A stretch of 40,075 nucleotides of DNA from Microlunatus flavus (lineage in GTDB: Bacteria; Actinomycetota; Actinomycetes; Propionibacteriales; Propionibacteriaceae). Shown here one piece after another: positions 1 through 7,586 of this stretch; positions within the stretch are counted from its first letter, which is position 1, and each line of letters begins with the position of its first letter. Below the pieces are notes generated by a model. That model did no database searches. It saw only the letters and a program-made list of their open reading frames with translations, and was not told the DNA's origin. Position numbers and translations under genes: made by a program. The stretch lies in the NCBI RefSeq assembly GCF_900110855.1, contig NZ_FOFA01000015.1, forward strand, positions 1 through 40,075. The letters run 5' to 3'.

Positions 1-1051
1 CCATCCACAGCACCACACCCTTCGCGTCGACGACGGTCGGATAGCAGGACGCCTGGTCAACGAGCTCGGCCACCGCAGTCGGGCCGAGGCGGGTGCCGTC
101 GCTCGTCGTCGCACAGCCGCTGCGCTGCAGGAGGTCCGCTGCCGCGATGGTGACGATGACGGTGGCCGGGGTACCACCGGAGTCGGGCAGGGTGCCGGAG
201 CGCAGCAGCCGGTCGCACGCCTCTTCGAGGGCGTCGTGCATGCGTTGGCCGTGGTGGCGTGGGTCGACCTCGGTCACCGTGCGGCCGTCGTGCTCGCCGA
301 CGACGCCGACCACGCTGTTGCGCGGTGCAGTCAGCGGGGACAGCACCGCACGCAGCTTCGCGCCGACCGCCGGCGTCAGGCGGAACTCGCCGACGCACAT
401 GCCGTCGCGGGCGCGGCGCAGGGTGAGGTGGCGCCGTTCGGCGTCGACCTCATCGCGCGGCAGGGTGCCGTCGGGGTCGATCCCGTCGACGACCTGCGCG
501 GCGAGGTCGCTCAGCGGTTTCGGCGCGAACGCGACCGCGAACCCGGCGAGCAGCTCCTCGGCCGTGTCGAGGTCGGCCGGGTCGAAGCCGCGATGGTCCA
601 CCGTCGCCAACGCGCGCAGGCACACGTCGACCTGCTCCGGCCCCGCCTCGCCAGCCCGCTGCGCCGCGGCCAGCGCCAGCCGCAACGGCGCCAACACCTC
701 CCCGGTCACCGATCGGCGCGCACCCAGCTGCTCCGCCGCCCGGACCCGGCGGCGAGCCTCCCCATAAGAGATCCGCAACGCCCACGCCAGGACACCGCTC
801 ATGCTGCGCTGCGTCAGGGTGTCGGGCAGCCGCCGAACCTCACCCTCGGTCACGACGTGGTGGTCGACGAGCGACTGCCGGTTGCGCAGCCGCTCGAAGC
901 GTTGCGCGAACCCGACCAGCGCCACGTCGTCCAGGTCGCCGAAACCGCCCTCCTCGACCACCGTCACCAGGTGCTCCAACGCCGTCTCGCAAGCGACCAG
1001 CGCCAGGTCGACAGACGCCGTTCCCGTGCGCTCCACCGCCTCGATCACCAT
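1..1051 (-). CDS. DUF222 / HNH endonuclease-family protein (13E12 type), 3' end outside window
   Basis: Reading the minus strand from ATG at 1051 gives an open frame of 350 codons that runs off the window at base 1, so the C-terminal part is missing. The visible part is a DUF222 domain: an N-terminal helical stretch (MVIEAVERTG...), a central block with LAWALRISYGEARRRV around residue 90, and the later GMCVGEFRLTPAVGAKLRAVL block. Full-length relatives (mycobacterial 13E12 repeat proteins) are about 400-500 residues and usually end in an HNH nuclease domain, which would lie left of base 1. The role of the family is unsettled; these multi-copy genes are often counted as selfish or mobile-like. 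A -10-like TAGCGT lies 7 nt before the ATG, suggesting a leaderless message, with an SOS-like box upstream. Family assignment is good; presence of the HNH part is inferred. Confidence 0.85.
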   Translation of the reverse strand, partial: MVIEAVERTGTASVDLALVACETALEHLVTVVEEGGFGDLDDVALVGFAQRFERLRNRQSLVDHHVVTEGEVRRLPDTLTQRSMSGVLAWALRISYGEARRRVRAAEQLGARRSVTGEVLAPLRLALAAAQRAGEAGPEQVDVCLRALATVDHRGFDPADLDTAEELLAGFAVAFAPKPLSDLAAQVVDGIDPDGTLPRDEVDAERRHLTLRRARDGMCVGEFRLTPAVGAKLRAVLSPLTAPRNSVVGVVGEHDGRTVTEVDPRHHGQRMHDALEEACDRLLRSGTLPDSGGTPATVIVTIAAADLLQRSGCATTSDGTRLGPTAVAELVDQASCYPTVVDAKGVVLWM

Positions 1052-1058
1052 GTAGAAA

Positions 1059-1099
1059 ACGCTACGGGAGACCACCGACAGAATCGAACACCCGAGCGA
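1059..1099 (-). promoter_or_regulatory. Putative leaderless promoter with SOS (LexA)-like box for the DUF222 gene
   Basis: On the minus strand TCGCTCGGGTGTTCGA (1099-1084) matches the actinobacterial LexA consensus TCGAAC-N4-GTTCGA at 10 of 12 defined positions. It lies about 20 nt upstream of a -10-like TAGCGT (1064-1059), which is 7 nt from the ATG. Several 13E12-family genes of M. tuberculosis have been reported as DNA-damage inducible, which fits. One half-site is degenerate, so this is a candidate only. Confidence 0.4.
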
Positions 1100-1159
1100 A
1101 TCTGTGGATGAGTAGGACGTGCTGCTCGAGCAGCGCCCGACGCGCTCGAGCCGAGGTTG

Positions 1160-1858
1160 CTACCAGCGCTCGACGATCTGAGCCAGCTCGAGGCGGCGCC
1201 CGGTGTAGAAGGGCACCTCCTCACGCGTGTGCCGCCGGGCCTCGGCGGAGCGCAGCGCGCGCATCAGGTCGACGATGCGGTGGAGCTCGTCGGCCTCGAA
1301 GGCCAGCATCCACTCGTAGTCGCCGAGCGCGAACGAGCTGACGGTGTTGGCGCGGACGTCGGGGTACGGCCGGGCCAGCATGCCGTGCTCGGTGAGCATC
1401 CGGCGCCGGTCCTCCTCGGGCAGCAGGTACCACTCGAGCGAGCGCACGAAGGGGTAGACGCAGAGGTACGCCTTCGGGTCCTCCCCCGACATGAACGCTG
1501 GCACGTGGCCCTTGTTGAACTCGGCCGGCCGGTGCAGCGCGAGCTGCGACCAGACCGGCTGCAGCCCGCGGCCGAGGTCGGAGCGGCGCAGCGCGTGGTA
1601 GGCGTCCTGCAGGGTGTCCGAGCTCGGCGCGTGCCACCAGACCATCAGGTCGGCGTCGGCGCGCAGCCCGGACACGTCGTACCAGCCGCGGATCTCGAAG
1701 TCGTCGTTGTGCTGGTGCGCGGCGTCCCGCGTGCCCCGCTCGATCGCCCGCAGCGCGGAGTCGGCCACCTGCTCGGGCGAGTCCTCCACCGGCCGCGTCG
1801 CCTTGAACACCGACCACATCGTGTAGCGGATGGTGTTGTTGATCTCGCGCGCCTTCAT
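1160..1858 (-). CDS. hemQ: Coproheme decarboxylase HemQ/ChdC
   Basis: A 232-residue protein of the chlorite dismutase-like fold that oxidatively decarboxylates iron-coproporphyrin III (coproheme) to heme b using hydrogen peroxide, the last step of the coproporphyrin-dependent pathway of Gram-positive bacteria. The residues I recall from the Corynebacterium diphtheriae enzyme fall at the same numbers here: distal His118 (KGHVP), catalytic Tyr135 (YPFVRS), Trp143 and proximal His158 (TEHG). The [26 protein letters not shown] block is typical of the family. The ATG overlaps the stop of cgoX (ATGA, 1858-1855), so it is the third gene of a translationally coupled hemE-cgoX-hemQ operon. Length is normal for actinobacterial ChdC and no key residue is missing. 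Confidence 0.96.
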   Translation of the reverse strand: MKAREINNTIRYTMWSVFKATRPVEDSPEQVADSALRAIERGTRDAAHQHNDDFEIRGWYDVSGLRADADLMVWWHAPSSDTLQDAYHALRRSDLGRGLQPVWSQLALHRPAEFNKGHVPAFMSGEDPKAYLCVYPFVRSLEWYLLPEEDRRRMLTEHGMLARPYPDVRANTVSSFALGDYEWMLAFEADELHRIVDLMRALRSAEARRHTREEVPFYTGRRLELAQIVERW

Positions 1859-3270
1859 CGTTCTCCTGCCGGTGCTGCCGTGGTGTGAGGGACATCGATC
1901 CTGCCACCGAGGTCCGAGAGGACCTTCTCCGCAGCGGCGTCGGCGGACGCGAGGCAGGCCGGCAGCCCGACGCCGTCCAGGTACGCCCCGGCCAGCGCCA
2001 CCCCGGGGACGCCCTGCAGCTCACGCCGCAGCTCGTCGACCAGGTCGACGTGGCCGACCCGGAACTGCGGCAGCCCGCCGCCCCAGCGGCTCACGGCGGC
2101 GTCGACGAGCTGGGCGTCCTCCCAGCCCGGCAGGCCCGACACCTCCGCGAGGCTGCGGCGCACGAGGGTCTCGTCGTCGACCTGGAGGACCTCCGCCTCC
2201 CCGGCGCGGCCGACGCTGACCCGCAGCGCGGTGACGTCGTCGCCGTACGCGGCGCGGACCTGGTCGCCGACCCAGCCCCACTTCGTCGCGGAGTAGGTGA
2301 GCGCCTTGACGGTGGGCAGCTGGCCGGGCGGGACCAGCAGCCCTGAGTCGGCCGGCGCGAGGCCGCGCACGACCATGGTCACGACGGCCACCGAGGCGTA
2401 GGGCACGTCCTCGAGCGCGGCCAGGGCCGCGGTGCCCGGGAGCACGCCGGCCAGCAGCCGGCTGGTGGCCGGCGCGGGCGCGGCGAGCACGACCACGTCG
2501 GCCTCCACCGCACCGGCGCTCGTGGTCACGACGACCCCGGTGCCCACCCGGCGCAGCGCGGTCGCGGTCGTCCGCAGCCGGAGGTCCGCCCCCTCCTGCC
2601 CGAGGCGCTCGACGAGGGCGTCGACGAGCGCGTGCACGCCGCCGACCAGCCCGGCGAACACGGGTCCCGCACCGGGTCGGAGCGATGCCCGCGCGTGCCC
2701 GGCCAGCGAACCGCCCGTCCGCGCCGCCGCGAACAGCGCCGGCGCGACGGACGCGAAGGACAACGTGCGGGAACGGCCGGCGTAGACCCCGCCCAGGAGC
2801 GGTTCGAGCAGCCGGTCGGTGACCTCGGGCCCGAAGCGCTCGTCGACGTACGCCCCGATCGGGAGGTCGTTCGGCAGGGGCGGCGCCGGACGGTCGGGCT
2901 CGGCCTCGGCGTACGCGGCCGCACCGGCGGTGAGCAGCGGGCGCAGCGCCGCCGGGTCGACGGGGACGCCCTGCAAGGACGGCGGGATCGGACGCGGCTC
3001 GCCCTCGACCAGGACGCGGGGTTTGGCTGTCGTCGGCGTGGTCCGCCGCGCCGCGAGCCCGAGGGCGTCGGCGAGGCCGACCGCCTCCGGACGACGGGCG
3101 AGCATGGACTCAGCACCGCCGTCGAGCACCAGGTCGCCCACCCGGACGGGGGCGAGCTTGCCGCCCCAGCGGGTCCCGGCCTCGACCACGGTGACGTCGA
3201 GGCCCGCGTCGCGCAGCCGCAGGGCGGCGCCGAGCCCGCTGACGCCGCCGCCGACGACGACCGCTCTCAC
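1855..3270 (-). CDS. cgoX: Coproporphyrinogen III oxidase (HemY/CgoX, protoporphyrinogen oxidase family)
   Basis: A 471-residue FAD enzyme that oxidises coproporphyrinogen III to coproporphyrin III; it is often annotated as protoporphyrinogen oxidase HemG/HemY. The N-terminus is a dinucleotide-binding fold, [20 protein letters not shown], with the ribose-binding Glu at residue 30 (VVEAG), followed by the GGKL motif. The C-terminal FAD motif is [18 protein letters not shown]. The GTG start at 3270 is fixed by the family N-terminus and by a GTGA overlap with the hemE stop; the open frame continues far upstream, but that part is a shadow of hemE. The downstream end overlaps the hemQ ATG. The presence of HemQ in the same operon argues for coproporphyrinogen, not protoporphyrinogen, as substrate. 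Confidence 0.95.
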   Translation of the reverse strand: MRAVVVGGGVSGLGAALRLRDAGLDVTVVEAGTRWGGKLAPVRVGDLVLDGGAESMLARRPEAVGLADALGLAARRTTPTTAKPRVLVEGEPRPIPPSLQGVPVDPAALRPLLTAGAAAYAEAEPDRPAPPLPNDLPIGAYVDERFGPEVTDRLLEPLLGGVYAGRSRTLSFASVAPALFAAARTGGSLAGHARASLRPGAGPVFAGLVGGVHALVDALVERLGQEGADLRLRTTATALRRVGTGVVVTTSAGAVEADVVVLAAPAPATSRLLAGVLPGTAALAALEDVPYASVAVVTMVVRGLAPADSGLLVPPGQLPTVKALTYSATKWGWVGDQVRAAYGDDVTALRVSVGRAGEAEVLQVDDETLVRRSLAEVSGLPGWEDAQLVDAAVSRWGGGLPQFRVGHVDLVDELRRELQGVPGVALAGAYLDGVGLPACLASADAAAEKVLSDLGGRIDVPHTTAAPAGER

Positions 3271-4355
3271 ACCGCGCGCGCCTCCGCGCGCAGGGTCGGG
3301 CCCTCCTCGTGGACGAGGTCGACCACGCGGCCCAGGACGTCGGGGTCGGTCTCGGGCGGGACGCCGTGGCCCAGGTTGAAGACGTGGCCCGGTGCGGCCG
3401 CCCCGGAGCGGACGACGTCGCGGACGCGCTCGGCCAGCACCGGCCACGGGGCGCCGAGCAGCGCCGGGTCGAGGTTGCCCTGCACCGCGTACGCCGGCCC
3501 GAGCCGACGGCTCGCCTCGGCCAGCGGGATGCGCCAGTCGACGCCCACGACCTCGGCGCCCGCCTCGCCCATCCGGGTGAGCAGCTCGCCGGTGCCCACG
3601 CCGAAGTGGATGCGGGGCACGGTCGCGATGCCGGCGAGCACGCGCGCCGAGTGCGGCTGCGCGAAGGTCGTGTAGTCCGCGGCCGACAGGCTGCCGGCCC
3701 AGGAGTCGAACAGCTGCACCGCCGACGCGCCGGCCTCGACCTGGGTGCGCAGGAAGTGCGCGGACATCGTCGCCAGCCTGGCGCAGAGGTCGTGCCACAG
3801 CTCGGGGTCGCCCACCATCAGCGCCTTGGTCCGGGCGTAGTCGCGGCTGGGCCCGCCCTCGACGAGGTAGCTGGCGAGGGTGAAGGGCGCGCCGGCGAAG
3901 CCGATCAGCGGGGTCTCCCCCAGCTCGGCCACGAGGAGCCGTACGGCCTCGTCGACGAATCCCAGGTCACCGGGCTCGGCGGGCACCAGGCGCTCGAGGC
4001 CGGCACGGTCGCGCACCGGCTCGGCGACGACCGGGCCGCGGCCGGGGACGATGTCGAGGTCCACGCCGGCCGCCTTGAGCGGGACCATGATGTCGGAGTA
4101 GAAGATCGCCGCGTCGACGCCGTAGCGCCGCACCGGCTGCAGCGTGATCTCGGCGACGAGGTCCGGCCGTGCGCAGCTGTCGAGCATGGCGATGCCCTCG
4201 CGGACGCGCTTGTACTCGGGCAGGGACCGGCCCGCCTGGCGCATGAACCACACCGGCAGCCCGTCGCCCTGCTGCCGCCGCGCGGCCCGGACCAGGAGCG
4301 GCGCGGACACCTCCTGGGTCTCCGACGGCGGCAGGGTCACGGTCGCGTCGGGCAC
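3267..4355 (-). CDS. hemE: Uroporphyrinogen decarboxylase
   Basis: A 362-residue cytoplasmic enzyme that removes four acetate carboxyls from uroporphyrinogen III to give coproporphyrinogen III. Both family signatures are visible: [16 protein letters not shown] near residue 35 (with the invariant Arg residues) and the [20 protein letters not shown] segment with the catalytic Asp. GNLDPALL and [14 protein letters not shown] near the C-terminus are also typical. The start is GTG at 4355 ([12 protein letters not shown]), with AAGGA on the minus strand about 10 nt upstream. It is the first gene of hemE-cgoX-hemQ; the 82-bp gap to the divergent DUF3000 gene must hold both promoters. The remaining pathway enzyme, hemH, is about 29 kb away in this window. 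Confidence 0.96.
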   Translation of the reverse strand: MPDATVTLPPSETQEVSAPLLVRAARRQQGDGLPVWFMRQAGRSLPEYKRVREGIAMLDSCARPDLVAEITLQPVRRYGVDAAIFYSDIMVPLKAAGVDLDIVPGRGPVVAEPVRDRAGLERLVPAEPGDLGFVDEAVRLLVAELGETPLIGFAGAPFTLASYLVEGGPSRDYARTKALMVGDPELWHDLCARLATMSAHFLRTQVEAGASAVQLFDSWAGSLSAADYTTFAQPHSARVLAGIATVPRIHFGVGTGELLTRMGEAGAEVVGVDWRIPLAEASRRLGPAYAVQGNLDPALLGAPWPVLAERVRDVVRSGAAAPGHVFNLGHGVPPETDPDVLGRVVDLVHEEGPTLRAEARAV

Positions 4356-4425
4356 CCCACGATCCTTCCACGCCGCGGGAGGACCCGGGTCCGGCGCGTC
4401 GGCCGCACGACGGGGCCCGCGCCCG

Positions 4426-4437
4426 TACGCTCGACCG
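4426..4437 (+). promoter_or_regulatory. Leaderless -10 element of the DUF3000 gene
   Basis: TACGCT at 4426-4431 followed by six bases and then the GTG start at 4438. This TANNNT plus 6-8 nt plus start codon arrangement is the usual leaderless promoter of actinomycetes. No convincing -35 hexamer is seen. Confidence 0.55.
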
Positions 4438-5049
4438 GTGGTCGCGCGCACCGATGTCGTCAGCGCCCCGGCGGAGTTCCGGCGGGCCGTGGACGCGCTC
4501 GCGTCCGCCGTGTGGCGCCCCGAGCTCGCGGTCGAGGACATCCCCGCCCCGCAGCGGATCGCCCCCTTCTCGGCGGCGGTCGTCGCCGACGTGCTCGTGG
4601 GGGACGAAGAGGTCGGCAACGGCCGGCTCGTGCTGCTGCACGACCCCGACGGCAACGCGGCCTGGGAGGGCACGTTCCGCTGCGTGACGTTCGCCCGCGC
4701 CGACGTCGACCCCGAGATGGTCACCGACCCGCTGCTCGCCCGCGTCGGGTGGTCGTGGCTGCTGGACGCGCTCGAGGCGCACGACGCCGCGTACACGGCC
4801 CCGAGCGGCACGGTCACCTCGGTCGCGAGCGAGTCGTTCGGCGGCATGGCGGACCACGAACCGCGCGCCGAGGTCGAGGTGCGAGCCTCCTGGACGCCGC
4901 TGCTCACCGAGGGCGAGGGCCTGGACGCCCACCTCGCGGCGTGGGCGGAACTACTGTGTACGACGGCGGGTCTTCCCCCGCTGCCGGCGGGTGTCGTGCC
5001 CATGCCGCCCCGCCGGGGCACACCGAGCCGAAGCACCCGGAGACGTTGA
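4438..5049 (+). CDS. DUF3000 family protein
   Basis: A 203-residue cytoplasmic protein of unknown function, conserved in actinomycetes and normally next to the ribonuclease D/HRDC gene, as here. Features seen: an N-terminal helix [32 protein letters not shown], a beta-rich core with [30 protein letters not shown], and the segment [33 protein letters not shown]. The C-terminus ends in a short basic tail. The GTG at 4438 is preferred because it has a leaderless -10 and opens at the family N-terminus. The stop overlaps the proposed TTG start of rnd (TTGA), so the two are probably co-translated. No catalytic motif is recognised; the constant link to RNase D suggests a role in RNA metabolism, which is inference only. 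Confidence 0.9.
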   Translation: MVARTDVVSAPAEFRRAVDALASAVWRPELAVEDIPAPQRIAPFSAAVVADVLVGDEEVGNGRLVLLHDPDGNAAWEGTFRCVTFARADVDPEMVTDPLLARVGWSWLLDALEAHDAAYTAPSGTVTSVASESFGGMADHEPRAEVEVRASWTPLLTEGEGLDAHLAAWAELLCTTAGLPPLPAGVVPMPPRRGTPSRSTRRR

Positions 5050-6356
5050 CCACCGCACCGCTGCCCGCAGAGGACGCCCCCTCGGACGAGACCCCCTCGG
5101 ACGACACCCAGGTCCCCCTGCTCACCCAACCCGCCGACGGCGTCCCCGACGTCGTCGAGACGCCCGAGGCGCTGCTGCGCACGATCGAGGCGCTGGCGGC
5201 CGGCACCGGCCCGGTCGCCGTCGACGCCGAGCGCGCGCACGGCTTCCGCTACAGCCAGCGCGCCTACCTCCTGCAGCTGCGCCGCGCGGGTTCGGGGACG
5301 CACCTGATCGACCCCATCGCCTTCGGGACCACCGACGAGGCGGGCTCCTTCGTCGCGGCCGACCTCTCCGAGCTGCGCCGCGCGATCGCCGACGACGAGT
5401 GGGTCGTGCACGCCGCCAGCCAGGACCTGCCCTGCCTGTTCGAGGTCGGGCTGCTGCCGACACGGATCTTCGACACCGAGCTCGCCGCGCGCCTGCTCGG
5501 CTACCCGCGGGTCGCGCTGGGCACGATGATCGAGCAGACCTTCGGGGTGCGGCTGCTCAAGGAGCACTCGGCCGCCGACTGGTCGACCCGGCCGCTACCC
5601 GCCGACTGGCTGACCTACGCCGCGCTGGACGTCGAGCTGCTCGTGGAGCTGCGCGACGCCCTCGCCGCCCAGCTCGACGCCGCCGGCAAGCGGGAGTGGG
5701 CCGAGCAGGAGTTCGCGGCACTGGTCGCCGGGGCCGGGGCTCCGGCCCGCCGGCGCACCGACCCGTGGCGGCGCACGTCCGGCATCCACCGCGTCCGCAC
5801 CCGTCGCGGCCTCGGGCTGGTGGCCGCCCTGTGGAACGCCCGCGACGGCATCGCCCAGCAGCTCGACCGCGCTCCCGGGCGCATCCTGCCCGACGCCGCC
5901 ATCGCCGAGGTCGCCGTGGCGAGCACCCCGGGACGCGACGCGCTGCGGCGGGTGCCGGCCTTCGCCCGTCGCCAGGCCAAGCGCCACGAGTCGGACTGGC
6001 TCGCCGCCATCGAGGCGGTGACGCAGCTGCCGGAGACGGAGCTGCCGGCGCTCCACCTGCCGGCCGAGGGGCCGCCGCAGAGCCGCGTGTGGGCGTCGAA
6101 GAACCCCGAGGCCGCCAGCCGTCTGGCCCGGGCCCGGGACGTGCTCGGCGCGCGGGCCGAGGAGCTCGACCTGCCGGTGGAGAACCTGCTCACCCCCGAG
6201 CACGTCCGCCGCCTCGCCTGGAGCCCGCCGGCCGAGATCACCCCCGCCTCCGTCGACGCGGCCCTCGTGGCCGCCGGCGCGCGGCCCTGGCAGCGCGAGC
6301 AGACCGTCGACCTGCTCGTCGAGGCGCTTCGTGAGGACGAAGTTACTCACGAGTAA
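5046..6356 (+). CDS. rnd: Ribonuclease D-like 3'-5' exonuclease with HRDC domain
   Basis: A 436-residue exonuclease of the DEDDy family, expected to trim 3' ends of tRNA and other small RNAs. The four acidic residues and the tyrosine are present: Asp60-x-Glu62 ([11 protein letters not shown] in many relatives), Asp127 ([10 protein letters not shown]), and Tyr191-x3-Asp195 (YAALDVELL). The exonuclease domain covers about residues 35-215; an HRDC nucleic-acid-binding domain follows from about 230 ([30 protein letters not shown]), and the C-terminus has a further helical region. The start is uncertain: TTG at 5046 overlaps the DUF3000 stop and has GGAG only 3 nt upstream, but no ATG or GTG occurs nearby in frame. 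The orthologue in M. tuberculosis (Rv2681) sits in the same context. Confidence 0.92.
   Translation: MTTAPLPAEDAPSDETPSDDTQVPLLTQPADGVPDVVETPEALLRTIEALAAGTGPVAVDAERAHGFRYSQRAYLLQLRRAGSGTHLIDPIAFGTTDEAGSFVAADLSELRRAIADDEWVVHAASQDLPCLFEVGLLPTRIFDTELAARLLGYPRVALGTMIEQTFGVRLLKEHSAADWSTRPLPADWLTYAALDVELLVELRDALAAQLDAAGKREWAEQEFAALVAGAGAPARRRTDPWRRTSGIHRVRTRRGLGLVAALWNARDGIAQQLDRAPGRILPDAAIAEVAVASTPGRDALRRVPAFARRQAKRHESDWLAAIEAVTQLPETELPALHLPAEGPPQSRVWASKNPEAASRLARARDVLGARAEELDLPVENLLTPEHVRRLAWSPPAEITPASVDAALVAAGARPWQREQTVDLLVEALREDEVTHE
6343..6356. promoter_or_regulatory. Inverted repeat, possible TetR-type operator for fadA-fadB
   Basis: TTACTCACGAGTAA has 6-bp arms (TTACTC / GAGTAA) around a 2-bp spacer. 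It includes the rnd stop codon and ends 10 nt before the thiolase ATG. AT-rich, symmetric and immediately upstream of fatty-acid degradation genes, it looks like an operator for a TetR-family regulator; the regulator is not identified. Confidence 0.45.
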
Positions 6357-6365
6357 TATGCGGCC

Positions 6366-7586
6366 ATGCCGCACGTCTCCCGTGACGTCGTCTTCGTCGA
6401 CGGCGTCCGCACCCCCTTCGGCAAGGCCGGCTCGATGTACGCCGAGACCCGCGCCGACGACCTGGTCGTCAACTGCATCCGGGAGCTGGTCCGCCGGCAC
6501 CCCGAGCTGCCGCCGGAGCGGATCGACGACGTCGCCATCGCCGCGACGACGCAGACCGGCGACCAGGGGCTGACGCTCGGGCGGACGACCGCCCTGCTCG
6601 CGGGGCTACCGCGCAGCGTGCCCGGCTTCGCCATCGACCGGATGTGCGCGGGGGCCATGACGGCGGTGACGACCATGGCGTCGGGCATCGCCTTCGGGGC
6701 GTACGACGTCGCGATCGCCGGCGGCGTCGAGCACATGACGCACCACCCGATGGGCTTCGACGCCGACGTCAACCCCCGCTTCGTCGCCGAGAAGCTGGTC
6801 GACCCGTCCGCCCTCGTCATGGGCGCGACGGCGGAGAACATCCACGACCGCTACCCCGCCATCACCCGCGAGCGCACCGACGCGTACGCCGCCCTGAGCC
6901 AGCAGCGCGTGGGCCAGGCGTACGCCGACGGCGTCATCCAGGAGTCGCTCGTCGGGGTCGCGCTGCGCAGCGCCGAGCACGGCTGGGGCCTCGCCTCCGC
7001 CGACGAACCGCCGCGGCCCGGCACCACGACCGAGGCGCTCGCCGGCCTGCGGACGCCGTTCCGGCCGCACGGGCGGGTCACCGCGGGCAACGCCGCCGGC
7101 CTCAACGACGGCGCGACGGCGTGCCTGGTCGCCGCCGAGGAGACCGCCGAGGAGCTGGGCCTGCCGGTCGCGATGCGGCTGGTCTCGTACGCCTTCGCCG
7201 GCGTCGACCCGGAGGTGATGGGCGTGGGCCCGGTCCCCAGCACCGAGAAGGCGCTGGCCAAGGCGGGCCTGTCCATCGCCGACGTCGGCGCCATCGAGAT
7301 CAACGAGGCGTTCGCCGTGCAGGTGCTCGCCTTCCTCGACCACTTCGGCGTCGACGCCGAGGACCCGCGCGTCAACCCGTACGGCGGCGCGATCGCCCTC
7401 GGCCACCCGCTGGCCAGCTCGGGCGTGCGGCTGATGATCCACCTGGCGCGGGCGTTCCGCGACCACCCGGAGACCCGCTACGGCATCACGACGATGTGCA
7501 TCGGCCTCGGCATGGGCGGGACGGTCGTCTGGGAGAACCCGGCCTGGGACGGCACGGTCCGCAACGACGCGGGGAACCGCGCGTGA
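6366..7586 (+). CDS. fadA: Acetyl-CoA C-acyltransferase (thiolase)
   Basis: A 406-residue thiolase that cleaves 3-ketoacyl-CoA to acetyl-CoA and a shortened acyl-CoA. The acyl-accepting Cys94 lies in DRMCAGAMTAV, His347 in GGAIALGHPLASSG, and the proton-donating Cys378 in MCIGLGMGG; the NEAFAVQVLAF motif with its Asn/Glu is also present. Length is normal. The ATG at 6366 lies 10 nt after the rnd stop. The downstream gene starts by a GTGA overlap with this stop, so FadA and FadB are translationally coupled and likely form a beta-oxidation complex. The operator-like repeat at 6343-6356 may control the pair independently of rnd. Confidence 0.95.
   Translation: MPHVSRDVVFVDGVRTPFGKAGSMYAETRADDLVVNCIRELVRRHPELPPERIDDVAIAATTQTGDQGLTLGRTTALLAGLPRSVPGFAIDRMCAGAMTAVTTMASGIAFGAYDVAIAGGVEHMTHHPMGFDADVNPRFVAEKLVDPSALVMGATAENIHDRYPAITRERTDAYAALSQQRVGQAYADGVIQESLVGVALRSAEHGWGLASADEPPRPGTTTEALAGLRTPFRPHGRVTAGNAAGLNDGATACLVAAEETAEELGLPVAMRLVSYAFAGVDPEVMGVGPVPSTEKALAKAGLSIADVGAIEINEAFAVQVLAFLDHFGVDAEDPRVNPYGGAIALGHPLASSGVRLMIHLARAFRDHPETRYGITTMCIGLGMGGTVVWENPAWDGTVRNDAGNRA

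Noticed and set aside
1-1051. The DUF222/HNH gene as a transposon or intron nuclease with flanking repeats
   Set aside because: No terminal repeats or intron boundaries are visible on the side that can be seen; it is treated as an ordinary family member.
3309-5045. Long upstream extension of the rnd reading frame over hemE and DUF3000
   Set aside because: The translated extension is Arg/Gly/Val-rich shadow sequence; RNase D homology begins after 5046.
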